A stretch of 64,000 nt of DNA from Hydra vulgaris (taxonomy: Eukaryota > Cnidaria > Hydrozoa > Anthoathecata > Hydridae): the NCBI RefSeq assembly GCF_038396675.1, contig NC_088926.1:24057001-24121000 (forward strand). The letters run 5' to 3'. Under the pieces are notes generated by a model. The model was not told where the DNA came from and did not search any database. It saw only the letters and a list, made by a program, of their open reading frames with translations. Made by a program: the position numbers and the translations under genes. This document shows, one piece after another, positions 24,201-36,470 of this stretch (within the stretch, counting starts at the first letter, position 1; each line of letters opens with the position of its first letter).

Positions 24201-25602
24201 GTTTGGTCGCTGTCTTTTAATTTAAAAAGAGGAAACCAAAAGATTGCAAATTCGCTAAATAAAAAAAGAAATGATTTTTTATAAACAAGTTACAAACTTT
24301 GTTTTTCTTTAAAATATGTGCTTTATAAATTGTTTTTTTTAAATACATCTTCTATTCTCGAAATCTCTAAGAAACGCACATCTAAAAGATCAAAAGTGGC
24401 GTTCCTGTTTCGTTAAATATTTATCTGCAGGATCTATCTTTTTATTTCAAAAAGATTTATGCACATACTTTAAAAAGGTATAGTTTTGTGCATTGTACAG
24501 CACTTAGTTTGAAAAGCTCGTTTTAGGGTACTGGACTGGCACAGGACAATTGTATACAGCTACTATAAATTATAAAATAATATTTACAATATGTGGCAGG
24601 GGCGCTAAGAAAAGGAGTGATACCAAAGGGAAACCAACTCAAGTCGCCAAGTTAAAATAGTTTTATCTTAAAGTTGATAAAGTTTTTAACAAAAATAAAA
24701 AGTTAAAATCATATAACTATTAATAATACATATTTATTATCAAAAATTACAATGCAGTTTACATAAAAACAAGAACATTTGTGTTTAATTGAAGGTTGAC
24801 TTATCTTTGTTTTTTTAACCATCTTTGTTGTTGGTAATTATAGCACAGTAGAAAGGGGGAAAAAATTGCAACGGCGATGGAAGATTTGTTTGACAAGACT
24901 TATTTTTTGTTTATTTGTTTGCATAACAATTATATTATGATCAAATTCTGTTTAATGTTACTGATTAATTTTGTTAAATATTACTGAAAAACCAACAAGT
25001 AAATGTGATAGTTATATCAATATAACTAGGTGATAATTATAATAAGTATAATTAAATATAACCAAAGAAAAAGTAAGATCATTGTATTTGATATATATTT
25101 GACATTATATTTGACATACATAGACCATTGACATTTCTAAAGAATAGGTAGTGTTCATTTAAGTTATTACATAACTATGTGGAGAAATTATTTGTCGAAA
25201 AAATTACGGTTTTTTAAAAAATTTTTATTCTTTAAACATTTTCAATTCAAAGAACGGCCTAAGCTGATATTTATACCGTGTAAATAGAATAGCCTGTCAA
25301 TCAAGAGACTTGCATTGGTCACATCTTTGCTAAAAAAAATGCATTTAAAAATATAATGGCTTCACTATGTCACAACAAATATATCTATTTTGTTTGTGCA
25401 GGCATGTTTAACCTTGAAACTAAAATCATAAAATAAATCCATATTAAGAATCATGAGCAACGACTTTACATAGCCGTAGACACGGGTTCCGAAGTGGATG
25501 AGCACAATTGTCGATTTTTTTAAAAAGTCTTTTATGTCTAGAATTTAAAAAAAAAAAAAATTGTCCTTTAAATAGAACTTTTTTTTGCCCCCCTAGCCTA
25601 CC

Positions 25603-25641
25603 CAGTGTAGTCAACTGTCTCGATGACAGCTGACTACACTG
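25603..25641. repeat. Hairpin, 17-bp arms, 5-base loop
   Basis: CAGTGTAGTCAACTGTC, loop TCGAT, then its complement with one mismatch. Confidence 0.85.
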
Positions 25642-26837
25642 ATGACAATGTTTTAAATAATTTTTAAAATAAATGAACTATAATTCTCATTAGGATCAAG
25701 AAAGGCGCGCTGAACTGTTGTATTATGCTAATGTGCTTTGAAATAACAGATTTTCTCGTATAACAAAAGATGTAATAAAATAGTTTTAAACATTGATAAT
25801 GCCAAATATTTAATAATTGACATTATACGCACAGCCTGGCGGAAACGCGCAGTCAACAAAAAACTATTTCAAGATTTGATAATTGGAATCCGTCAAAACA
25901 AACCGAGTTTTAAACTTTAATGGAGGAAAATTTAATCAAACGCTGTTTGAAGTAGACAGACACTCAATTCATTCTTTATCTTTTTCTATTTTCTTTTTTA
26001 TTTAAATCCTTTTTTTTATTTTATTTTCCTCTTTTTTATTCTATACTCTTAAGTCCGAATGGCCTAATTAAAACAAGTTTTATTTTATAAAATATTTTTT
26101 GATAAACAACTTTATTTGACATTGCTACCTTTGTGCTTGTAGTCAACATAACTGATAAAGGATCATGTGATGAGGCTAAATCTGGCCAAAACGCAAAGTT
26201 ACCATATCAGTGAGGTTCTAAATAAATTGAACTTTCAGCTTATTTATACATTCAATTAAATGTTGATAGCCATTCTACTTAGTCCTAGCATGGATTTAAT
26301 TCACTCTATTTGGCGAAGTAGCAATTCAAGCAAAAGCTACATATTTTATCCGTACATATTTTGCTTTTTTGTAACACAACACGTAGGTTGTCTAAACACA
26401 CAGGTGTCTGTACCATTTCTAGTTAAGTTTGAGTTAAGAATATTGGTTAATTTGAAGCAGCCTTGTCATTAATAATAAAATTAAATTTTTTAATAATTTT
26501 ATAGTAACCAACTACACTTTATGCTAGCCTCGAGTAGCTGTGAGTGGGTTTTGTTTGGTATTTTTGTTCGTTTGTAGGCCCGCAATAGCGAAAATATTTT
26601 TTTCGAAAAAAAAACGTCTACCAGAAAGGTTTGCATTTTCAAAATTACGTCTTTTAAAAAAAAGGGGGTTAAACAAGCTGGTCAAGGATTTTTGGTGTTC
26701 AAGATAGGTAACTTCCAGAGATGATGCATACTCGAAATTTTGTAATATTTATACTGATATTAAATAAGTATGTTTTACAAAATATTACAGTGATTGGAGC
26801 CTGGAAACAATATGCAACTGAAAAATCAGGACCCTCT

Positions 26838-27123
26838 GTCCCAAATGTGGAAAGAAGAAAAAAAAAACTATTTTTTTAATATCGTAAAATATATTGAAAT
26901 TCATCGAAAAATTTCTTATCTAAAAAAAATTTTTTATTATTAAAAAATGGCAACCAAGGTAAGCTTGAAACCCTCTCTACTTAAAGGGGTTGTCAATTTT
27001 ACGAGATCATAAATTTTGAACGTTAAAATATTTTTTTATTAAATTGAGAATTTTACAGATGAAATTTAGTCTATTATTGACACCTTCCCTAAAAAGTATT
27101 TGGACCTTGGGGCCCTAATTTTA
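26838..27123 (+). repeat. Interspersed repeat / candidate left terminal repeat
   Basis: This block of about 285 bp is present in inverted orientation at 42788-43076. Shared landmarks in order are CAAATGTGGAAAGAA, AAAAATGGC, GGGGTTGTCA, TTTTGAACGTTAAAATAT, CCTTCCCTAA and GGGCCCTAATTTTA. A coding remnant starts about 200 bp inside it. It may be a terminal inverted repeat of a DNA transposon. Confidence 0.65.
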
Positions 27124-27329
27124 TGGAAAATTTTAAATAATACGTTAATTAATGTAAAAAGATTTTTACATTGCAGATTAAATGTACAAACAACATTCCT
27201 CTGTTTTGTATACTTCCTTGTGCTATACCGCAAGAAAACTTATTGTTAGATATTATGAACTTTTATTTTTATCTATTCCAGTAGTTGAAAAAAAAATTTA
27301 ATTGATTAATATTGCTCATACCTTTCAAA

Positions 27330-28260
27330 ATGCAAAACACTAAAAAATCTCATAAAGATGATAGACCCTTAGTCTGCCTAATTTGTTTTTCAAAAGGATC
27401 AGAAAGTTAAAAATTTTCTTTAAAATCATTTGATTTGAACAATGAAAACTTTCCTGATGGCATTTGTGCTAAATGTGTAAAAAGAGATATAAACATTATT
27501 CTGAGTAAACCTTATAATTTCTCAAAATTCAAAGTTAGTATTTTTACCAGAAACCAATCATTCTGTGTTTGTGACATCTGTGAAATTGCTCGAACTGCAA
27601 ATACTCAAGGATAAACATCTGAAAGCAGAGAGAGAATCAAGTTGGGAAGAGTAAAGGCATTATAACCTTGAACAACAAAAATATTTAAAAGGTGCAGGGT
27701 TGCTATTGGACAATGACTACTACAGCCTTGCACTCACATAATGAGAAGAGAAAATTTAACAGAAGATCTTGACAAAGGAAGGCCGTACCTCTTATTCTTG
27801 ATTTACTAATTCAAACTCGAAATTTAGAAATTTATATAAAATATTTGAGATGTAAAAACTGAAAACAGGGGTGTAAATTTCCTTTGGTAAAAGGATACAC
27901 GAGGTGCCGAACTTCAATGCGATAATTTTCAAAAGTATTAAAAAAAAATTTTAGGAGGAGGGAATTAAAATCAAGGTTGCAGCCCAAAGTAAATTAATTG
28001 CCATTAAACAATCAAAAAGCTCTGTAAAAGTACTTTTTCCAGTTAAAAAAATACCGGAAGTTTTGGAAAAAATTTCGGAGGTGCCTAATTTAAAAACACC
28101 TGTGAACTTAGTAAAAGACAGGAAGCCAAAGCTCTTAGCAAATTTAGAAGTTGGATAAGAAAAGACTTATTTGAAAGTAATGTAAGAGAGAAATAAAGTG
28201 CAGAAGATAAATTTTTAAATTATTTTTTTGATGTAACAGAATTAATTAAGAACAGTAACT
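27330..28260 (+). pseudogene. Decayed Cys-rich (zinc-finger-like) protein, probably transposon-encoded
   Basis: Starting with ATG at 27330 the plus strand reads RPLVCLICFSKG, then, after a stop and around a short gap, FPDGICAKCVKRDINIILSK and FCVCDICEIARTANTQG. This gives three closely spaced Cys pairs (CxxC, CxxC, CxCxxC) in 75 residues, as in a zinc-binding N-terminal domain. Further degraded but coherent segments, such as VLFPVKKIPEVLEKISEVPN and KTPVNLVKDRKPKLLANLE, continue to about 28260. Stops and frameshifts are frequent. Its place just inside the 26838-27123 repeat suggests it belongs to a DNA transposon. I do not recognise the superfamily. Confidence 0.45.
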
Positions 28261-28289
28261 TGGCATAAACCTGGTGTGTTCTCTACTGT

Positions 28290-30090
28290 ATTTCTTATCG
28301 TGACCTCTTGCATTTGCTTTTGATGAACATGTTACTATATGTTTCTTTCATTTTAGCGATGCATCCATTAACTGTCTGGTTAAATTTTATTTTATTTTTA
28401 CCGTAATGCATAACCACACATTTACTCTCGTTCAGATTGATGAGCCATTTTTCTGACCACTCTTCTTTATTATTTAAGTTTCTTTGAATTAATTTAGCGT
28501 TCTTAATTGAATTTACTGCTGATAAGATGTTGGTGTTATCTGGATATATTTTTACAGTGCTTTTGATTTTCTCTGGTTTGTCATTAATGTATGTTATAAA
28601 AAAGAAATGCCCATAGAATGGATCCCTTTGGAACACCACTTAATATATTTCTCCCTGTTGGCACTGCATCACCTTAAACCACTCTTTTTATTCAATTGTC
28701 ATTTAGATAAAGTGTATGACTTATTAGTTTATCTGCTATTTCTGGCATTGTGTTGTTTTCGTATACAAAGGCGGTGTGAAACTGGCTGTTTAGAATATCT
28801 GCAATCTAATTTTGGTTATTTGTTACAGTACCATTAGTATTCAAAACGGCTTTAATTGATTGCTTTGTATTCCTCTGACTGTTTACATATTTGTTGAGAA
28901 GTTTCAGATTTGATTTTGATTTTATGATTAGGTTTCATTCATAGTCCTTTCTGGCTAATACGGCTTCTTTTAATACTAACGTTGTTATTGTTTTGTATAC
29001 ATTAAACTTTTTGGCATCTTTCCATTTTGCTGCTAAATGTATCTATCTTAGATCATTTTTCATTCCTACTAGTGCTCAAACGTTATCGCCAAACCATAGA
29101 TTTCTCATGTGTTTGTGTTTTGCATTAACATCAATTTTCGGTAAATATAAATTACTCAGATAGTTTATGTTTAATATAAAAGTATCATTTGTAATGTTGT
29201 TGATTTATGAAAAGGAAGTTTCAGTCAATTAAGTTAACTTTTTCGTTTCTTTTTGCGTAACCTCCTCTGGTCTAGTCAAATTTATATTTTGTTGTTTTGA
29301 TACTCCGTTTGATGTTTAATTTAAGTTTAAATGCCAACACTAAGAGCCCCCTTGTTTGTACAACCCAGGACTTCATGTGATTGTAGCTCATATATTTTGT
29401 TATTATCGTTAATAAACATCAAGTCCAGTGTGTCTTTTAACTGTGTTTCTGACAGTTGAAAAATTGGTATATTACCTTGGTGAAATAAAAATTTGTCGTT
29501 TATTATATCGGTAAATATGTGTTCCATTAAATTTTTTTTTCTATTTACACTCTCAACATATCCATTATTTCAGATAATGTTTGGAAAATTGAAATATCCT
29601 AGTATTACTACATATGCATTATTTTAACATCTACCTTATTTTTTGCACCATCTACAACTTGTCTAAGATCATTCATGTTTATTTGATTGTTTGGTCTATA
29701 TATACATTTAATGAGGTATTTGATATTTTTAATTACAAAGACAGCCTATATTTGTTCTATTTTGCTGTCCTGATTACCAATACTTATTTCATATGATATG
29801 AGGTTGTTCTCTTTGTACAAGATAACTCCACCACCATTTAGCGTATCAGATTTATTTATATGTGTACGCTGTAACCTTCTAACTGTACAATGGATGAGTT
29901 TTGAAACCATGTTTTAGGGATTCCGACTATACTGACTTTTTTTGATTCATTCAAGATTTTAAATTCTTCCGTTTTGTTGCCAAGTGATGTTGCATTCGCA
30001 TATAAACATTGTTGGTATTTGTTATTACAGCTCAGTTCTTTTTCCGTTCTCAACATTACATTTAAACTTAACAAGTCCGGTTCAACGTAT
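28290..30090 (-). mobile_element. Decayed LINE ORF2 (endonuclease to reverse transcriptase)
   Basis: Reading leftward, 30074-29856 gives the start of an endonuclease/exonuclease/phosphatase-fold domain (YANATSLGNKTEEFKILNES, then IPKTWF in the place of TETW). 29527-29327 gives a later endonuclease block (LDLMFINDNNKIYELQSHE). 28639-28295 gives the RT palm with ITYINDKPEKIKSTVKIY. The catalytic YADD is mutated to YPDN. WSEKWLINLNESKCVVMHYG follows, as usual for LINE RTs. Many stops and frameshifts separate the blocks. The 5' UTR and any ORF1 are not recognised. Confidence 0.8.
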
Positions 30091-31601
30091 TTCGTTGTGT
30101 CGTTGTACTATTCTTTTGTAGGTAAAACTAACATCTTTTTTAATTATTCTTTTTTCTGTGGCTTTAAAAATCTCCTTAAACATTTTTTCTCAGTTTTCTC
30201 TTTTATATTTTAAAACAATTAACTGGTCTTTAATGCAGTTTTTTACTTTATGTAAATCTGAACTTTTTTTTTTGAAACAACTGACTGAGCCAGTTTGTTA
30301 AGGAGAACACATGTACTGCACAGCCTAAAGACACAATAAAATCACTTTCTCTAATTGATAATAATATAATTCTTGCTTTTGATGAAGATGTTCTCTCATT
30401 CCGTTTAGATATATTGTCTTGGTGCATCAATTATTTGTGGAAGTTCAACACTACACGTCAGCAAAGCATTATGTCTTTTAACCCATTGTGTTTCGCAGAG
30501 TGAAAGAAGTTGTAAATTTAGCATTTTTTTTATAAGAAAATTTTGCTTTGCAGAAGCATTGAAAAAAGAAACATCTTCGCTAATAATCATCAAACAATTT
30601 CTTATTGCTTGTACGTTCGAACTCTTGCATAAAGTTAAATTTAAAGCAAGATTATGACATGGACACCAAACAGCATTTGACGTACCTTGTTGAATTTCAA
30701 CTACCGCTCCTTTTTGCAATGACGACATAACACTATAACCATCTGTTCCCACACCGACACATTTTTCTAAAGAAAGCTGTATCTTTTTTTCCAACATGTT
30801 TATAACCGATTAACCAATAACTTTGCCGTCAAGAATAACTTCATTGTAAATGGATGCATTACTTTTAGTTTAATGATTTTGATCATGCAAATCAACAAAT
30901 CTAACAAAATCTTCTCAAACTGATTCATCTGGCATTGATTAGCGTAATATTATTGTCATTTGTGACTGATGCATCAGTTGTTTCGTCAAACATAAAACAT
31001 AATAATTTGATTCTCTAGCACGACTCACAATTTGTTTACATATTCCTTCACCACATCATTCAATTAAAGCATTTTAGGTAGTTTTTCCAATGTATGTTGC
31101 AGAAGCTTTAACTGTTTTCAAATGATTTTCTAAATTTAAATTGCCACAGTTTACTCTAAATTTTAGCAACTCTCAAAAATTACCTTCATTTGTCATCACA
31201 TCAGAATCGTCATTGTCTATATTTAATAAGCTGCCATCATCTCTATGGCCACTAAAAGGAATATTTTACCTTCATAAAAATACAATTGTTTCAACAATAG
31301 ATGTCAACCGTTGACGATTTTTTATAACCTGATGAAGCAGTTGAATGTTTACTCTGTTTCCAATATCCATTGCCGGTTTATTATAGTTTTTTAAAAAACA
31401 CTTACTGCTTCAACAGATTCCTTGTGATATGTTGCTTTTTCGTGACTTGTTAGATCTCCGTTCTTGCCAAACAGTTTAGAAAGCATCTGTAATGGTTGTT
31501 TAACTAGCTTCTGTAGTGCAACTTGTTTGTGAGACCCCGCAGTTCGGTGGTATGAAAATATTGCACAATATTTGCAGTATAGTTCCTTTTTTCTATCTGT
31601 A

Positions 31602-31609
31602 TATACTAA
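31602..31609. repeat. Target-site duplication TATACTAA, left copy
   Basis: This 8-bp direct repeat of 36044-36051 flanks the hAT element exactly. Confidence 0.95.
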
Positions 31610-31909
31610 CAGACGCGGACGTATCATTAAGGCAAAGGTAGGCGGCTGCCTGGGGCCCCCAATCAGCAAGAGCCCCCGGGCCCCCGCTAGTTATCTACGC
31701 CCCTAACATTTCCCCTGCATTGTTAATGTACGTTTGAAATCAAAATAATTATAGTTACGATGAAAATTATTACAGCAAACGCTATATAATGAAGATCGAT
31801 TTAATCCCCCCCCCCCTCAAATGGACTATTCCGTATGTGACACCACCCAAAAAATAGGAAGTGCTGTGTGCTTGCTTGAGCGGGAAGCGGGAGACAAGAA
31901 GAAAGAAAG

Positions 31910-34788
31910 ATGAAGCGAACATACGAAAGCGGAGCAGAAAAACGGAAAAAGCGTGAAAAAAACAAAATCTATGTTTCTACACTACCAAAATTGACAACAT
32001 ATTTTATTGTGTCTACAACGTCGTCGATGGCTGATAATGACGGGCAGCTCATTGAAAGTGTGCAGGATATAGAACAGGACAGCATACAGGAAGAACAAGT
32101 AAATGCCAAGGCAGTGGCGCTTCAAGACAAAGAGGAGGATTCACAAGATGAGGTATGATGATAGAAGGATGTACATTACAGTTTACGTAGATGTATTTAA
32201 GATTTTTAGGAAATATTTTTTGTTAAGCTTAGGTAAAAGAGACCCTCACTGACGGTAAATAGCTGAAACAATCACTATTTCATGTTTTGTGTAGTGTATC
32301 AAAATATTAAAACGATATTCGGTCTATAACTTCAAAAGCTTCAGTCTTGATTATGGAGACTTGGATGATTGAGAGCCTTCACAGGCATGTAATAAATGTT
32401 ATGGACCATACATTGAACAGATCTAAAATATTCTACAATGTTATTCATGAAAATTATCTTTCTTAACCATTTTACAAAAATATTTGACGGTTAAAACTTC
32501 AAAAATGTCTTCTTTTTCCTTTTACCCTGGTGACGCTGTAAATCAGGAAGTCTCTTCACTGTCTGGTGGTCGTGTTTGGTAGATGATCCAACACTGTGGC
32601 CAAAAGACTTGAATGACAAAGAACGATGTTCTATTGTTCAAAAAGGCCCTCTTTAGCTAGACATCGACTTCCCTAGAAATCCAGATGGCCGCAGAGTTAC
32701 ATCACATTATTGAAAAATGTTGATTCACATCACATAATGAAAAATGGAAAGAAAATTACAGGATCCTGGATAATCTACAGTAGAGCAAACAACTCAGCTG
32801 TATGCTTTTGTTGTAGACGGTTTGGAAATGGAAAAACCCAATTAAGTTCCAGTGGTTTCAGCGACTGGAAAAAAATCCTCGCGCATCTTATGCAGTACGA
32901 GAAGTCTGATGAACATATCACCAACATGAAAAAATGGCACACACTGAGTGACAGACTTCAAACAGACACAACCATTAATCAGACAAGCCAAGGTCTAGTA
33001 AAAGCTGAAGTTACAAGATGGAAAGAAATTTTAAAAAGATTAGTTGCTATTGTAACTCACCTTGCAGAGCGAAGTATTGCTTTTAGAGGTCACAGGGAAA
33101 AGTTATATGAACATGGCAATGGCAATTTTTTGGGCTAAGTAGAATTGCTGGCCAAGTTTAACCCGTTAATGAAGGAGCATCTGAGGAGAATCCAGAAAAA
33201 AGAAATCTCTGATACATACCTGAGCAAGACCATCTAAAATGAGTTAATAGGAGTTATTGCACAGAGTGTCACTGATGTCATTGTAGAGCGAGTCAAAAAG
33301 GCAAAATACTATGCTGTCGTCATGGACTGCACACCAGATATTGACCATGTTGAACAGCTCTCAGTAGTGTTACGCATTATAAACTGTGAGCTCACAAAGA
33401 GAGTTACAATCCATGAACATTTTGTGGGTTTTCTTGTGGCCGAGGACACTACTGGGAAAGGTCTGCTAGAACTTTTTCTAGGACACCTCAACAAACTTGG
33501 ACATCTCTGACCTTCGTGGACAATCCTATAATGGAAGTAATATGCAAGGGAAACACCAGGTTGTCCAGAAGAGAGTCCTAGAAGTTAACAATAAAGCCTT
33601 GTGTGTGCCATGTGGAAGCCACACCCTAAACTTAGTGGTTGGGGATGCTGTCAAGTCTTCCGTGATATCCCTCAACTTCTTTGGGTTATTGCAAAGGTTG
33701 TACACTTTGTTCAGTTGGTCTGTTCATTGGTGGACAATTCTCCGGCAGCATGTACAAGGGTTTTCTATTAAGGCTTTGTCCATAGCAAGATGGGAGTGTT
33801 GGGTGGTGGCTGTGAAAGCAGTACGTTATCAGCTCGCAGACATTGTGAAAGCTCTAACTGCTTTGAAAGAGTATGCACAGGATAAAAAAGATGCAGAGTG
33901 TGCATTAAGTGCTGACAGCCTCTGCAAGGACATGACAAAAATGCCTTTCTTGGTGATTACCATTGTTTTGTATAATGTGTTGTATCACATAAACAGAGTC
34001 AGTAAGATCTTGCAGAGCCCCAATGTGTTTATTGAAACAGTAAGAAGAGAGATACTGTTTGTATCAAAATATTTTGAAGATTTCAGAGAGAATGGATTTA
34101 ATGCTGCAAAAAATGATGCTAAGGAGATTGCAGAAACACTTGAGGTGGAGATGAGCTGGCCTGAGGAGCGACATAAAAAAGCAAAGAGGCAGTTTGAGTA
34201 TGAAGGGAGAGAGAAAACACTTTCAACTCCAGAGGAGCACTTCAAAATAGGTTTTTTCTCCACTTAGTTGACACAGCCATAGTTACATTAAGGGAGAGAT
34301 TTTCTCACTTACAGGACCTCTTTGACTTATATGGATTCCTTTACTCCACTGAGTCACTGAGAAACACAGTTCAGGAAAGGAAGCTGGGTGAATGCTGCCA
34401 CAGACTGGAGGAGACTATGGGAGACGTTGATGCAGAGGACCTGAAAATGGAAGTAATGGGGGCTGTCAGAAACTTTCACTCACAGGTCCTAACATCATTT
34501 GAGATGTTAGATTATATATATCAACAGAATGTGCTTGACTTGTATCCAAATTTAAGCATAGCTCTAAGACTGCTACTCACCCTCCCTGTGACTGTAGCTT
34601 TAGGTGAAAGAAATTTCTCAGTATTTAAACGACTAAAAGCATACCTGAGGTCCACCATGTTACAGGACAGGCTGTCTTCCCTTGCTGTTATTGCTATTGA
34701 ACACGAGGTCAGGAAAACAATGGACATGGACACACTTACACAAAGGTTTGCAGAGGCTAAAGCTCGCATGGCTAAGTTTAGCAAGTGA
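31910..34788 (+). pseudogene. hAT transposase, ZMYM1-like, frameshifted
   Basis: The order of domains is as in ZMYM1-like hAT transposases. The basic N-terminus is MKRTYESGAEKRKKREKN (31910). The TTF-type finger at 32585-32960 has DPTLWPKDLND, SWIIYSRANNSAVCFCCRRF and GFSDWKK. The RNase-H-like core has the first Asp in AVVMDCTPDIDHVEQLSVVL (33320), the GQSYNGSNM motif (33530) and PCGSHTLNLVVGDAV. The C-terminal dimerisation region has LALGERNFS-like VALGERNFSVFKRLKAYLRS (34590-34660). The position normally Asp in YDGxSNM is Asn here. Stops or frameshifts occur near 32656, 33136, 33234, 33508 and 34265. An intron between 32158 and about 32560 is likely. The product would be nuclear. This copy is inactive. 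Confidence 0.85.
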
Positions 34789-35149
34789 TGCCAACTGTGC
34801 CAGCTAGCTCAAAAGTGAGAATATTGTTAAAAGTGAATAACTAAATACAGTATTACCAAAAAAAACGCTTAAAATAAACAAAAAAGATCTTAAAGGGAAT
34901 ATAATGAAGAAACGAAGAGGAGTACAGTTACAAAAGCATCGAGAATGAATAAAGGAAAAGACGAGAAAAAAAGGACAAAGAGAAGAATACACATTCCAGG
35001 AAAAGAGGAATAAAAGAGGAGAGAGAAATTGGAGAAGAGAGAAAAAGAGTAAAGGTAGTACTTTGTAAATTAATAAATTACATTAATGTATAGCTTTCAT
35101 ATTTAACCTGTTATACTTTCATGTGATTATTTTTCTTGAGTAAAACAAG

Positions 35150-35460
35150 ATAGAAGATAACTTATAAGCAGAGGTCCAGCTGAATAATTAAAGTAATTTA
35201 TGATCAAATAATGCTGTAAACACACTACAGGTAAATGAGTTTATTTCCTCTTACATTAACATATTTGTTGTGTTTTTTTTTAGATGCAGTCTTTAACCAC
35301 ACGTCAAAGACTAGTAACAAGACAGAAGACAACTTTCACAGAAGTCCAGCTGAATAATCAAGGTAATTCATGATCACCTAATGCTGTAAAAACACAGTAC
35401 AGTGAGTTTATTTCCTTCAACATTTTTTTTTTCAGATGCAGTTTTTAACCACACAAAACA
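35150..35460. repeat. Tandem duplication, about 170-bp unit, inside the hAT
   Basis: 35150-35300 and 35320-35460 repeat the blocks GTCCAGCTGAATAATYAA, TAATGCTGTAAA, GAGTTTATTTCC and AGATGCAGTYTTTAACCACAC in the same order. Confidence 0.75.
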
Positions 35461-35777
35461 GAAGACCAGCAAGTACAAATTGTTATCCATACAAACCTCA
35501 CGATTAATCTCTGCCAACTCCCTAAACCAGGAGTATTTAACTAGCAGCCCGCACGCCTAACACAGCCCGCAAGGTCTGGCCCACCAGACCGGGTTGGATT
35601 AGGCCCAAAGGCTGCCAGATGAAAACCCCTAGTTAATTTTAACCCCTAGTAATTTTACCTTATTAAAGTAGAGAAAAAACTGTTGATTTTATGGTATGGT
35701 TCACAGCATTGGAGTATGAAAATGAAAACCTTTGACCCTCAGGGCCTAATGGTATTTTTAGGCCAGGGATAATAAAT

Positions 35778-35965
35778 TCAAGTCCTCATGGTCCACAGCC
35801 CTGCACTTTTTTTCCTTTTCTAACACACCTGATTTAGTCAGTGAATAATCTCTTCCAAGTTCTGCAGAAGCCTGAAAATCATCCACTCATTCAAATCAGG
35901 TGTGTTGGAGCAGATAAACGTGTAAAACGTGCAGGGCTGTAAAACCTCAAGGACTAGACTTGATT
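35778..35965. repeat. Palindromic MITE-like unit inside the hAT
   Basis: Three nested inverted pairs can be seen: CAAGTC near 35780 with GACTTG near 35958; ACAGCCCTGCAC at 35795-35806 with its complement at 35929-35940; and AACACACCTGATTT at 35822-35835 with its complement at 35893-35906. Structure and G+C content resemble small non-autonomous hAT elements of vertebrates, which is inference. Confidence 0.65.
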
Positions 35966-36043
35966 AACTGTGATTTAGGCAGACTTGGTGAGCCCTTTTA
36001 CAAAGGTTTGCCTGGGGCCCCAAAATGTCTAAGTCCGCCACTG

Positions 36044-36051
36044 TATACTAA
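36044..36051. repeat. Target-site duplication TATACTAA, right copy
   Basis: This is the direct repeat of 31602-31609. Confidence 0.95.
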
Positions 36052-36470
36052 CCATTCGTATTTTTCCAGATGAGAATGATTAAGATTTCGCTTTTCTTGA
36101 TTATGTTTCTTAATGTGAACTGAATTGGCATTTTGTAGTCAGTTGATAGTTTCCATGGCAATTCTTACAGGTTTTTTATAGTTATATTATCAATAATAGT
36201 ACCGACAAAGTTTTCAATGTCATTAACAAACCTAGCATTTGAAATCTGACTTAAACATGTTTGGCTAATTTTTGTGGTTGCAGAATCAGATTGAGGTTCA
36301 CGTAACATCTGTTCATTTTCTGAAACAGGTATAACTATGTCAAGTGAGATTCCTTTTCTGACTTTCTCCGTTTATGCCTTTGTCTTGTAGTTCTGATTAC
36401 TCATGCTCAACATGTTGAATAGCAATACTAATACTGATTTCTGGTGGTCCGCTGAAGCGGTTTTGAGTTC

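Larger units (their letters stand above)
22338..26837. other. AT-rich intergenic sequence
   Basis: Apart from a (TG)n tract, a weak tRNA-like remnant and one hairpin, I see nothing recognisable. Poly(A)/poly(T) runs and short open frames of background composition fill the rest. Confidence 0.4.
31610..36043 (+). mobile_element. hAT transposon, ZMYM1-like transposase, with intact 8-bp target duplication
   Basis: A 4,434-bp element with ends CAGACGCGGACG and (inverse) CAGTGGCGGACTTAG, both leading into GGGGCCCC-rich subterminal sequence. It is flanked by identical TATACTAA octamers. Composition differs sharply from the surroundings: by my count 33541-33660 is about 47% G+C, while 36601-36660 just outside is 20%. 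It contains a near-complete but frameshifted transposase (31910-34788), tandemly duplicated non-coding units at 35150-35460 and a palindromic MITE-like unit at 35778-35965. It inserted into the coding region of an older hAT. Confidence 0.92.
30248..36470 (-). mobile_element. Old hAT transposon (P52rIPK-like transposase), split by a younger hAT
   Basis: On the minus strand the N-terminal part (36470-36052, then 31601-31391) carries a TTF-type zinc-finger region with ELYCKYCAIFS and LSKLFGKNGDLTSHEKATYH. The core (30797-30405) has GVGTDGYSVMSSL with a catalytic-type Asp, NAVWCPCHNLALNL, and LCETQWVKRHNALL. The last block (30430-30248) has RTSSSKARIILLSIRESDFI. Removing the insert 31610-36043 and one copy of its 8-bp duplication restores a continuous frame across the junction (EKYEWL to VYTDRKK). 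Stops and frameshifts elsewhere show the copy is dead. The element's own termini were not located. Confidence 0.75.
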
